Shown piece after piece: positions 1-5,801 of a stretch of DNA of 6,722 nt. This DNA is from an uncultured Lachnobacterium sp. GTDB taxonomy: Bacteria > Bacillota > Clostridia > Lachnospirales > Lachnospiraceae. Within the stretch, counting starts at the first letter, position 1, and each line of letters opens with the position of its first letter. Position numbers and translations under genes: made by a program. The stretch spans positions 1 to 6,722 of the forward strand of contig URYB01000146.1 of the NCBI GenBank assembly GCA_900552085.1. Direction: 5' to 3'. The notes under the pieces were generated by a model. That model was not told where the DNA came from and ran no database searches. It worked only from the letters and a program-made list of their open reading frames with translations.

Positions 1-1
1 T

Positions 2-73
2 TATGACGATGATTATGAAAACGGAACTTTGTGGATAAAAGTATGGAAACTCAAGCTAACTCAAGTTGAATAA
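2..73 (+). CDS. Possible 3' end of an upstream gene (partial)
   Basis: One frame is open from the window edge for 23 codons and ends in TAA at 71-73. The residues look protein-like: an acidic patch (YDDDYENGT) is followed by a basic and hydrophobic tail ending in LTQVE. The prfC promoter starts only a few bases after the stop, which fits the end of a neighbouring gene. However, a 23-codon open frame is expected by chance about one time in three, and no terminator follows it. I do not recognise a family, so this is a weak call that depends on sequence to the left of the window. Confidence 0.25.
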   Translation, partial: YDDDYENGTLWIKVWKLKLTQVE

Positions 74-77
74 AGAG

Positions 78-106
78 TTGAAAATACATACTTTTTAGGG
101 TAGAAT
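78..106 (+). promoter_or_regulatory. Sigma-A type promoter of prfC
   Basis: A -35 element TTGAAA (78-83) and a -10 element TAGAAT (101-106) are separated by exactly 17 bases. Each differs from the sigma-A consensus at one position. Transcription would start near 112-114, giving a leader of about 37 bases before the GTG start of prfC. I see no stable hairpin in that leader. The call is by motif match and spacing only. Confidence 0.7.
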
Positions 107-149
107 AATGAAGTATATGCGTTATGTAATTTGATTTGGAGGATATACT

Positions 150-1742
150 GTGAGCGACTTAAGAAAAGAAATAGAAAAAAGACGTACCTTTGCAATTATT
201 TCCCACCCGGATGCAGGTAAGACAACACTGACCGAGAAGTTCCTTCTCTATGGAGGTGCAATCAATCAGGCTGGTTCCGTTAAGGGAAAGGCAACGGCAA
301 AGCATGCGGTATCCGACTGGATGGAAATAGAGAAGCAGAGAGGTATCTCAGTAACTTCTTCCGTGTTGCAGTTTAATTATGATGGATATTGTATTAATAT
401 TCTGGATACACCGGGACATCAGGACTTCTCGGAGGATACGTACCGTACATTGATGGCGGCGGATTCTGCGGTGATGGTCATTGATGCCAGCAAAGGTGTT
501 GAGGCGCAGACACGTAAGCTTTTTAAAGTATGCGTGATGCGCCATATCCCGATTTTTACATTTATCAATAAAATGGACCGCGATGCCAACGATACATTTG
601 AATTGCTCGATGATATCGAAAACGAGCTTGGTATTGCAACCTGTCCAATCAACTGGCCGATTGGTTCCGGAAAAGAATTTAAGGGTGTTTATGACAGAAG
701 AACGCGTAAAGTCATGACATTTGCAGATACTTTAAAGGGAACCAAAGAAGGTTCTGAAAAAATTATCGATATTGATGATCCGTCTCTTGTAGATGAAATC
801 GGAGAAGAAAAAAAGGCACAGCTGGATGACGAAATTGAACTTCTTGACGGTGCAAGTGCGGAATTTGATATGGAACTGGTAACAAAAGGTGAACTTTCAC
901 CGGTATTTTTCGGATCAGCCCTTACAAACTTTGGTGTGGAGACATTCCTGCAGCATTTCTTGCAGATGACATATGCACCACTGGCACGTAAAGCAGACAC
1001 CGGCATGATTGATCCGTTCCAGGATGAATTTTCTGCATTTGTATTTAAAATTCAGGCGAACATGAACAAGAATCACCGTGACAGAATCGCATTCATGCGT
1101 ATTTGTTCCGGTAAGTTTACCGCCGGAATGGAAGTCTATCATGTCCAGGGCGGCAAGCAGATCAAACTTGCGCAGCCACAGCAGATGATGGCAGACGAGC
1201 GCAAGATCGTGGAAGAAGCGTATGCCGGAGATATTATCGGTATTTTTGATCCGGGCATTTTCTCCATTGGAGACACCCTTACCACGGCAAAAGAAAAATT
1301 CAGGTTTGAGGGAATCCCGACGTTTGCACCGGAGCATTTTGCGCGCGTACGCCTGATCGATTCCATGAAGCGTAAACAGTTCGTAAAAGGTGTCACACAG
1401 ATTGCACAGGAAGGTGCCATTCAGATTTTCCAGGAGTACAAGGGTGGCATGGAAGAAATCATTGTCGGCGTTGTCGGTGTGCTGCAGTTCGATGTGTTGA
1501 AATTCCGACTGGAGAACGAGTACAACGTGGACATTCGACTGGAGAATCTTCCGTATGAGCATATTCGCTGGATCGAAAACAAAGAAGAAGTGGATGTGGA
1601 CAACCTTACCGGAACCTCAGATATGAAGAAAGTCATCGATATGAAGGGAAATCCGCTGCTTCTGTTTGTCAATGAGTGGAGTGTCGGCATGACACTTGAC
1701 CGAAACGAGGGACTGGTACTGGCGGAATTCAGCAAGAATTAA
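150..1742 (+). CDS. prfC: Peptide chain release factor 3 (RF3), translational GTPase
   Basis: RF3 is a cytoplasmic GTPase that removes release factors RF1/RF2 from the ribosome after peptide release. The product has 530 residues, close to the 529 of E. coli RF3. The G domain is complete: P-loop with HPDAGKTT (about 19-26), switch I with RGIS (64-67), DTPGH (86-90), NKMD (140-143) and the G5 region FGSA (254-257). The stretch that follows (about 280 to the end) fits the beta-barrel and C-terminal domains of RF3. RF3 is separated from EF-G by its length and by the RF3-like opening of the protein. The start is GTG, chosen because GGAGG (138-142) lies 7 bases upstream and no better start is nearby. 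A thioredoxin gene follows after 53 bases with no terminator between, so the two are probably co-transcribed. An in-frame A AAA AAG heptamer lies at 809-815 (see findings). Bacillus subtilis lacks RF3, so its presence in Firmicutes is patchy. Confidence 0.96.
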   Translation: MSDLRKEIEKRRTFAIISHPDAGKTTLTEKFLLYGGAINQAGSVKGKATAKHAVSDWMEIEKQRGISVTSSVLQFNYDGYCINILDTPGHQDFSEDTYRTLMAADSAVMVIDASKGVEAQTRKLFKVCVMRHIPIFTFINKMDRDANDTFELLDDIENELGIATCPINWPIGSGKEFKGVYDRRTRKVMTFADTLKGTKEGSEKIIDIDDPSLVDEIGEEKKAQLDDEIELLDGASAEFDMELVTKGELSPVFFGSALTNFGVETFLQHFLQMTYAPLARKADTGMIDPFQDEFSAFVFKIQANMNKNHRDRIAFMRICSGKFTAGMEVYHVQGGKQIKLAQPQQMMADERKIVEEAYAGDIIGIFDPGIFSIGDTLTTAKEKFRFEGIPTFAPEHFARVRLIDSMKRKQFVKGVTQIAQEGAIQIFQEYKGGMEEIIVGVVGVLQFDVLKFRLENEYNVDIRLENLPYEHIRWIENKEEVDVDNLTGTSDMKKVIDMKGNPLLLFVNEWSVGMTLDRNEGLVLAEFSKN

Positions 1743-1795
1743 GTATCCGAAAAGAATGAAAACAAAGATAGTGTACAAATCAAAGGAGGAAATAT

Positions 1796-2125
1796 ATGCA
1801 GATTGTAGAAGTGACAAAAGACAATTTTGAGCAGGAAGTACTCGGAGCAAAAGTTCCGGTTGTAATCGATTTCTGGGCAGTATGGTGTGGCCCATGCCAG
1901 ATGCAGTCACCGATTCTTGATCAGGTGGCAGAAGAGTTTGGCGACAAGATCAAAGTCTGCAAAGTCAATGTAGACGAGCAGCCGTCCCTTGCACTCAATT
2001 ATCAGATTGCAAGTATTCCGACACTTGTATTTATGAAATACGGACTGTTCCAGCAGAGAATGATCGGATTGCAGGACAAGCAGACAATTACCGATTATCT
2101 GCAAACACTGCTTGACGCGGAATAG
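1796..2125 (+). CDS. trxA: Thioredoxin
   Basis: This is a small cytoplasmic dithiol-disulfide oxidoreductase of 109 residues, the usual thioredoxin length. The active site WCGPC lies at residues 30-34 inside the classic WAxWCGPC context. The buried acidic residue is present (D25 in IDFWA), as is the cis-proline loop SIPT (P75). A third cysteine (C55) lies in the central strand, away from the active site. The fold order, beta strand, active-site helix, VNVDE strand and cis-Pro strand, is intact, and there is no signal peptide. The ATG is supported by a strong AAAGGAGGA (1782-1790) placed 5 bases upstream. The gene is second in the prfC unit and is followed by an intrinsic terminator. The general thioredoxin call is firm. 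The symbol trxA is less certain, because Clostridia often carry several thioredoxin-like genes and this one may not be the main housekeeping copy. Confidence 0.93.
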   Translation: MQIVEVTKDNFEQEVLGAKVPVVIDFWAVWCGPCQMQSPILDQVAEEFGDKIKVCKVNVDEQPSLALNYQIASIPTLVFMKYGLFQQRMIGLQDKQTITDYLQTLLDAE

Positions 2126-2143
2126 AAGAATCGATATAATAAA

Positions 2144-2171
2144 GGCAGTTGCGTGTGCAACTGTCTTTTTT
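2144..2171 (+). terminator. Intrinsic terminator after the thioredoxin gene
   Basis: A 9-bp stem (2144-2152 with 2157-2165, one G-U pair) encloses a GTGT loop and is followed directly by six T (2166-2171). Three A just before the stem could extend the pairing into the T run. It ends the prfC-thioredoxin unit and insulates it from the recA promoter about 30 bases further on. Confidence 0.9.
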
Positions 2172-2203
2172 ATTTTCCCATGTATTTTATTTTAAGTTTA
2201 TGA

Positions 2204-2232
2204 TTGACACGAAGGCAAAAATATAATATTAT
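2204..2232 (+). promoter_or_regulatory. Sigma-A promoter of recA-recX
   Basis: A perfect -35 TTGACA (2204-2209) and a -10 TATTAT (2227-2232) are 17 bases apart. A consensus TATAAT also lies at 2222-2227, but it is only 12 bases from this -35 and has a poor -35 of its own, so TATTAT is the better partner. The stretch upstream (2166-2200) is rich in A and T and could act as an UP element. Transcription would start near 2239, placing the SOS box at about +8 to +21. Confidence 0.8.
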
Positions 2233-2245
2233 TAGAACATAAAAA

Positions 2246-2259
2246 CGAACATAGGTTCG
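2246..2259 (+). promoter_or_regulatory. SOS box (LexA operator) of recA
   Basis: The sequence CGAACATAGGTTCG has perfect CGAAC and GTTCG half-sites separated by four bases. It matches the Gram-positive SOS consensus CGAACRNRYGTTCG at all half-site positions. It lies between the recA promoter and the ribosome binding site, just after the expected transcription start, where bound LexA would block the start of transcription. I saw no other full-length copy in the window. The lexA gene itself is not in the window. Confidence 0.92.
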
Positions 2260-2275
2260 AGTTAAGGAGATCATT

Positions 2276-3325
2276 ATGGCAAAAGAAGATAAATTGAAGG
2301 CATTGGATGCTGCGATTGCACAGATTGAGAGACAGTACGGTAAAGGATCTGTCATGAAGCTCGGAGATAACTCCGCAAATATGAACGTTGAGGTTGTTCC
2401 GACGGGATCCCTCAGCCTGGATATTGCTTTGGGACTTGGCGGACTTCCGAAGGGACGTATTATTGAAATCTATGGACCAGAATCCAGTGGTAAGACAACC
2501 GTTGCCTTGCACTGTGTTGCAGAAGTACAAAAGCAGGGTGGTATCGCGGGCTTTATCGATGCGGAGCATGCGTTAGATCCGGTATATGCCAAGAATATCG
2601 GCGTGGATATTGACAATCTGTATATTTCCCAGCCGGATTGTGGAGAGCAGGCGTTAGAGATCACAGAGACCATGGTGCGTTCCGGAGCGGTAGACATTGT
2701 AATCGTGGATTCTGTTGCAGCACTTGTTCCGAAGGCAGAGATTGATGGTGATATGGGAGATTCTCATGTGGGTCTGCAGGCGCGTCTGATGAGTCAGGCG
2801 CTTCGTAAGCTGACCGGTGTCATCAGCAAATCAAACTGTGTTGTTATCTTTATCAACCAGCTGCGTGAAAAAGTTGGTGTTATGTTTGGTAATCCGGAGA
2901 CAACGACCGGTGGACGTGCGTTGAAATTCTATTCATCTGTTCGTCTGGATGTAAGAAGAATTGAAGCATTAAAGCAGGCTGGAGAAGTCGTTGGTAACCG
3001 TACAAGAGTGAAGGTCGTAAAGAACAAGGTTGCTCCGCCATTTAAGGAAGCAGAATTTGATATTATGTTCGGTCAGGGAATTTCCAAGGAAGGGGATATT
3101 CTTGATCTCGCGGCCAATGTCGGAATCATCAGCAAGTCTGGTGCATGGTATGCTTACGAAGGTGACAAGATCGGTCAGGGACGTGAGAATGCAAAGAACT
3201 ATCTGCGCCAGAATCCGGATTTCTGCAAGATGATCGAGGAGCAGGTAAGAGAACATTACTTTGCACAGGAAACCGAAGAAGAGCCGGAAGCAGAGGAGAA
3301 AGCAGCAGAGGCTGACAAGGAATAG
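2276..3325 (+). CDS. recA: Recombinase RecA
   Basis: RecA coats single-stranded DNA, drives homology search and strand exchange, and as a filament stimulates LexA self-cleavage. The 349 residues match the family's usual 340-355. Visible parts, in order: an N-terminal polymerisation helix (about 1-33), Walker A GPESSGKTT (67-75), the catalytic glutamate E97 in DAEHALD, Walker B VIVDS (142-146), loop L1 near 157-165, and loop L2 with NQLREK and NPETTTGGRALKFY (about 194-219). The C-terminal domain ends in a strongly acidic tail (331-349, mostly E, A and D), which in E. coli RecA tunes DNA binding. The ATG follows AAGGAGA (2264-2270). No intein or frame break is present. The gene has its own promoter and SOS box and is followed by recX after 5 bases, so the two form an operon. 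Confidence 0.99.
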   Translation: MAKEDKLKALDAAIAQIERQYGKGSVMKLGDNSANMNVEVVPTGSLSLDIALGLGGLPKGRIIEIYGPESSGKTTVALHCVAEVQKQGGIAGFIDAEHALDPVYAKNIGVDIDNLYISQPDCGEQALEITETMVRSGAVDIVIVDSVAALVPKAEIDGDMGDSHVGLQARLMSQALRKLTGVISKSNCVVIFINQLREKVGVMFGNPETTTGGRALKFYSSVRLDVRRIEALKQAGEVVGNRTRVKVVKNKVAPPFKEAEFDIMFGQGISKEGDILDLAANVGIISKSGAWYAYEGDKIGQGRENAKNYLRQNPDFCKMIEEQVREHYFAQETEEEPEAEEKAAEADKE

Positions 3326-3330
3326 AGTGA

Positions 3331-3942
3331 ATGATTACCGTAACAGAGTATGAATCTCTGGGGAAAGGTAAGCTCCGCGTGCGTTTTGATAACGAGGCGG
3401 AGCTTATTTTATACCGCGGAGAGGCGAAACAATGGAAGCTTCGCGAGGAAGCACAAATATCCGAAGAAGAATATCAGAAGCTGCTTACCGAAGTGGTTGG
3501 AAAGCGCGCTAAGAAACGAGCCATGCATTTGCTGGAACGTATGGACCGTACAGAGAAGCAGCTGAGAGATAAACTGGAGGATGGTAAATATCCGCAGGTT
3601 TGTATTGATGAAGCAATCGCGTATGTCAGAAAATATCATTATATTGATGATTATCGGTATGCCTGCACATTTATCCGGTATTCCCAGGAGAAGATGAGCC
3701 GGCTTCAGCTGAAGATGAAACTGGCGCAGAAAGGCGTTCCAAGAGATCTGATCGACAGGGCTTTGGAAGAGGAATACGCAGGAGAAGAATCAGTACAGAT
3801 CGCGCGCCTTTTGGAAAAGAGAAAGTTTGTTGCCGGAGAAGCGGATGATCGGGAATTTCAGCGGACTTACCAATATTTATTGCGCAGAGGGTTTCGAAGT
3901 GGCGATATTTTAAGAGTGATGAAAGCAAAATCGGAATTTTAG
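3331..3942 (+). CDS. recX: Regulatory protein RecX
   Basis: RecX binds RecA filaments and limits their growth and activity. The product has 203 residues, between the E. coli form (about 166) and the B. subtilis form (about 264). After an N-terminal beta-rich extension (1-50) typical of Firmicute RecX, three-helix repeats follow. Family patterns include the AMHLLERMDRTEKQLRDKL helix (64-82), YIDDYRYACTFI (104-115), LAQKGVP (131-137) and the final YLLRRGF..GDILRVMK (182-198). The ATG lies 5 bases after the recA stop, and its AAGGAA ribosome binding site (3317-3322) sits inside the last recA codons. This implies one transcript and possible translational coupling, so RecX should rise with RecA during SOS. 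No convincing terminator follows. The identification rests on family patterns plus the position next to recA. Confidence 0.93.
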   Translation: MITVTEYESLGKGKLRVRFDNEAELILYRGEAKQWKLREEAQISEEEYQKLLTEVVGKRAKKRAMHLLERMDRTEKQLRDKLEDGKYPQVCIDEAIAYVRKYHYIDDYRYACTFIRYSQEKMSRLQLKMKLAQKGVPRDLIDRALEEEYAGEESVQIARLLEKRKFVAGEADDREFQRTYQYLLRRGFRSGDILRVMKAKSEF

Positions 3943-3958
3943 ACAAATCAAGGGCGTA

Positions 3959-3979
3959 TTGCTTGACATAATTAAGCAA
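3959..3979. repeat. Inverted repeat over the rny -35 element
   Basis: Perfect 6-bp arms TTGCTT (3959-3964) and AAGCAA (3974-3979) flank nine bases, and a further A/T pair inside the arms keeps the symmetry. The repeat overlaps the -35 hexamer TTGACA (3963-3968) and the first part of the spacer. No T run follows on the + strand, so it is not a terminator for recX. It could be an operator for an unidentified repressor or it could be chance in AT-rich DNA. Confidence 0.4.
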
Positions 3980-3991
3980 AAAGGATAAAAT
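3963..3991 (+). promoter_or_regulatory. Sigma-A promoter of rny
   Basis: A perfect -35 TTGACA (3963-3968) is followed after 17 bases by a -10 TAAAAT (3986-3991), one mismatch from consensus. The expected start near 3998 gives a leader of about 80 bases before the rny GTG. This shows that rny can be transcribed independently of the SOS-controlled recA-recX operon. Confidence 0.75.
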
Positions 3992-4058
3992 TAACACGTT
4001 GTAAAGTTATGACATGAAAAGAGTTTTCTTTTTGTTATATGTACAATGAAAACTTAAT

Positions 4059-4073
4059 AAAGGAGGTGCTCCT
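4059..4073 (+). promoter_or_regulatory. rny ribosome binding site inside a small hairpin
   Basis: The site AAAGGAGGTG (4059-4068) is almost fully complementary to the 3' end of 16S rRNA and decides the GTG start at 4077, 10 bases after the GGAGG core. The same bases form a perfect short inverted repeat: AGGAG (4061-4065), loop GTG, CTCCT (4069-4073). If it folds, the hairpin hides the Shine-Dalgarno core. A second in-frame GTG at 4080 is a possible alternative start and would remove only one residue. Confidence 0.75.
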
Positions 4074-4076
4074 GTA

Positions 4077-5624
4077 GTGGTGCCGTATGTAATTACTGCT
4101 ATCATCACATTTGTAATTACTGCTGTTGCTGTATGGTTCATTTCTGCCGAATATCACAAGAGGGTAGCCAATACAAAGATTGGTAACGCAGAAGAGAAGG
4201 CCAGAGGCATTATCGATGAGGCTGTAAAGACTGCTGAGAACAAGAAACGCGAATCTATGCTTGAGATCAAGGAAGAGACCATTCGTTCCAAGAATGAACT
4301 CGACAAGGAAATCAAGGAGCGTAGAAATGAAATCCAGCGTAACGAGCGTCGTATTGTGCAGAAGGAAGAAAATCTGGACAAGAAGATGGAAGCGATGGAG
4401 AAGCGTGAAGCAAGCTTTAATGCCAAAGAAGAAGAGTTAAAGAAGCAGAAGGCTGAGATAGCAAAATTAAATGAGCAGCGTGTACAGGAACTGGAGAGAA
4501 TCTCCGGATTAACCTCTGAACAAGCAAAAGAATACCTCTTAAAGACCGTCGAAGAAGATGTAAAACTTGACACTGCAAAGATGATCAAGGAAATGGAAAA
4601 TCAGGCAAAGGAGGAAGTTGCAAAGAAAGCAAAGGATTATGTAGTGACTGCTATTCAAAAATGTGCTGCGGATCACGTTGCAGAAACTACAATTTCAGTT
4701 GTTCAACTTCCAAATGATGAGATGAAGGGACGTATCATTGGACGTGAGGGACGTAATATTCGTACCTTAGAGACAATGACAGGTGTGGATCTGATTATTG
4801 ACGATACACCGGAAGCTGTTATCTTATCAAGCTTTGATCCAATTCGAAGAGAAGTTGCAAGAATTGCACTTGAAAAATTAATCGTAGACGGACGAATTCA
4901 TCCGGCTCGTATTGAAGAGATGGTAGAGAAAGCTCAAAAAGAAGTTGAGACCATGATTCGTGAGGAAGGTGAGGCGGCTGTACTTGAAGTCGGCATTCAC
5001 GGAATCCATCCGGAACTGGTTCGCTTATTGGGTAAGATGAAATTCCGTACCAGTTATGGACAGAATGCATTGAAGCATTCGATTGAGGTTGCACAGTTGA
5101 CAGGACTTCTTGCTGCAGAAATCGGTGAGGATGTTCGTATGGCAAAACGTGCAGGTTTATTACATGATATTGGTAAGGCTGTTGATCATGATATGGAAGG
5201 TTCCCATATTCAGCTTGGTGCAGATCTGTGTAGAAAATACAAAGAATCCGCACTTGTAATCAATGCCGTTGAATCACATCATGGAGATGTTGAGCCAGAG
5301 AGTCTGATTGCATGTCTGGTGCAGGCTGCTGATACAATCAGCGCTGCGAGACCTGGTGCAAGAAGAGAAACATTGGAAACATACTCTAATCGTTTACAGC
5401 AATTAGAGGATATTACAAATGGTTATAAGGGAGTAGAGAAATCTTTTGCTATTCAGGCAGGTAGAGAGATTCGAATCTTGGTTGTTCCTGAGCAGATCAG
5501 TGACGCCGACATGGTTTTATTAGCTCGTGATATTTCAAAGAGAATTGAATCTGAGTTAGAATATCCGGGACAGATTAAAGTCAATGTCATTCGTGAGTCA
5601 CGCGTTGTAGATTATGCGAAATGA
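4077..5624 (+). CDS. rny: Ribonuclease Y
   Basis: RNase Y is the membrane-anchored endoribonuclease that starts mRNA decay in many Firmicutes. The 515 residues compare with 520 in B. subtilis. In order: a single N-terminal transmembrane helix (about 3-23), a long Lys/Glu-rich coiled coil (about 25-195), a KH RNA-binding domain with GRIIGREGRNIR (218-229), and an HD domain with H334, the H363-D364 pair in LLHDIGKAVDHD, HH at 401-402 and D419 as likely metal ligands. A conserved C-terminal region ends in VDYAK. All catalytic parts look intact. The start is GTG, fixed by the strong ribosome binding site upstream. The DNA of the membrane helix holds a 13-bp repeat (4088-4100 and 4112-4124). The gene lies downstream of recA-recX with its own promoter and ends at a strong terminator. 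Location next to recA is also seen in B. subtilis (recA then rny/ymdA). Confidence 0.97.
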   Translation: MVPYVITAIITFVITAVAVWFISAEYHKRVANTKIGNAEEKARGIIDEAVKTAENKKRESMLEIKEETIRSKNELDKEIKERRNEIQRNERRIVQKEENLDKKMEAMEKREASFNAKEEELKKQKAEIAKLNEQRVQELERISGLTSEQAKEYLLKTVEEDVKLDTAKMIKEMENQAKEEVAKKAKDYVVTAIQKCAADHVAETTISVVQLPNDEMKGRIIGREGRNIRTLETMTGVDLIIDDTPEAVILSSFDPIRREVARIALEKLIVDGRIHPARIEEMVEKAQKEVETMIREEGEAAVLEVGIHGIHPELVRLLGKMKFRTSYGQNALKHSIEVAQLTGLLAAEIGEDVRMAKRAGLLHDIGKAVDHDMEGSHIQLGADLCRKYKESALVINAVESHHGDVEPESLIACLVQAADTISAARPGARRETLETYSNRLQQLEDITNGYKGVEKSFAIQAGREIRILVVPEQISDADMVLLARDISKRIESELEYPGQIKVNVIRESRVVDYAK

Positions 5625-5641
5625 TTTTTAATGAGCGAGAG

Positions 5642-5688
5642 GGCTGTCGCCTGAACGGTTGATGACCGTTCGGGTGATGGCTTTTTTT
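5642..5688 (+). terminator. Strong intrinsic terminator after rny
   Basis: An 18-bp stem (5642-5659 with 5665-5682) has a TGATG loop and is followed by a run of seven T (5682-5688, overlapping the last stem base). Five of the 18 pairs are G-U, so the hairpin is stable only as + strand RNA. It separates rny from the NUDIX gene. Confidence 0.93.
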
Positions 5689-5742
5689 ACTGTATGGGAA
5701 ACAGCACCGGAGATAAAGTAAAATAAAGGAGTTCTAAATAGT

Positions 5743-5748
5743 TATAAT
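5743..5748 (+). promoter_or_regulatory. Candidate -10 element for the NUDIX gene
   Basis: A consensus TATAAT lies 54 bases before the NUDIX start, in the only stretch where a promoter could sit between the rny terminator and the gene. No matching -35 hexamer is found 16-18 bases upstream, and there is no TG extension. A TATAAA at 5768-5773 is a second weak option. A promoter is needed here because of the terminator upstream, but its exact place is uncertain. Confidence 0.3.
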
Positions 5749-5801
5749 AAGAGATTGAACTTGATTTTATAAAGATGTGGATGTAAAAGGAGGAGAATAC
5801 A

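Noticed and set aside
915..1562. Long open frame of 215 codons on the - strand inside prfC
   Set aside because: It lies wholly opposite a complete, well-conserved RF3 gene, has no recognisable domain and no ribosome binding site that I could see. It is a shadow of the real gene.
2222..2227. TATAAT as the main -10 of recA
   Set aside because: It is only 12 bases from the perfect TTGACA and has no acceptable -35 at 16-18 bases; TATTAT at 2227-2232 has the correct 17-base spacing.
4017..4033. AAAAGA...TCTTTTT hairpin as a terminator after recX or an attenuator of rny
   Set aside because: The stem has only one G-C pair and would be too weak; it also lies downstream of the rny promoter, where it would block rny itself.
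4154..4588. 144-codon - strand frame opposite the RNase Y coiled coil
   Set aside because: Its Ser/Phe-rich composition is what the antisense of Lys/Glu codons gives, so it is an artefact of the coiled coil.
4606..4620. Internal AAAGGAGGA in rny as the start of a shorter product or inner gene
   Set aside because: No useful start follows: the nearby TTG is out of frame and soon meets TAG, and the in-frame GTG is too far away. It comes from Lys-Glu-Glu codons.
5725..5737. AAAGGAG in the rny-NUDIX gap as a ribosome binding site of a small gene
   Set aside because: No start codon at suitable distance opens a frame of more than a few codons.
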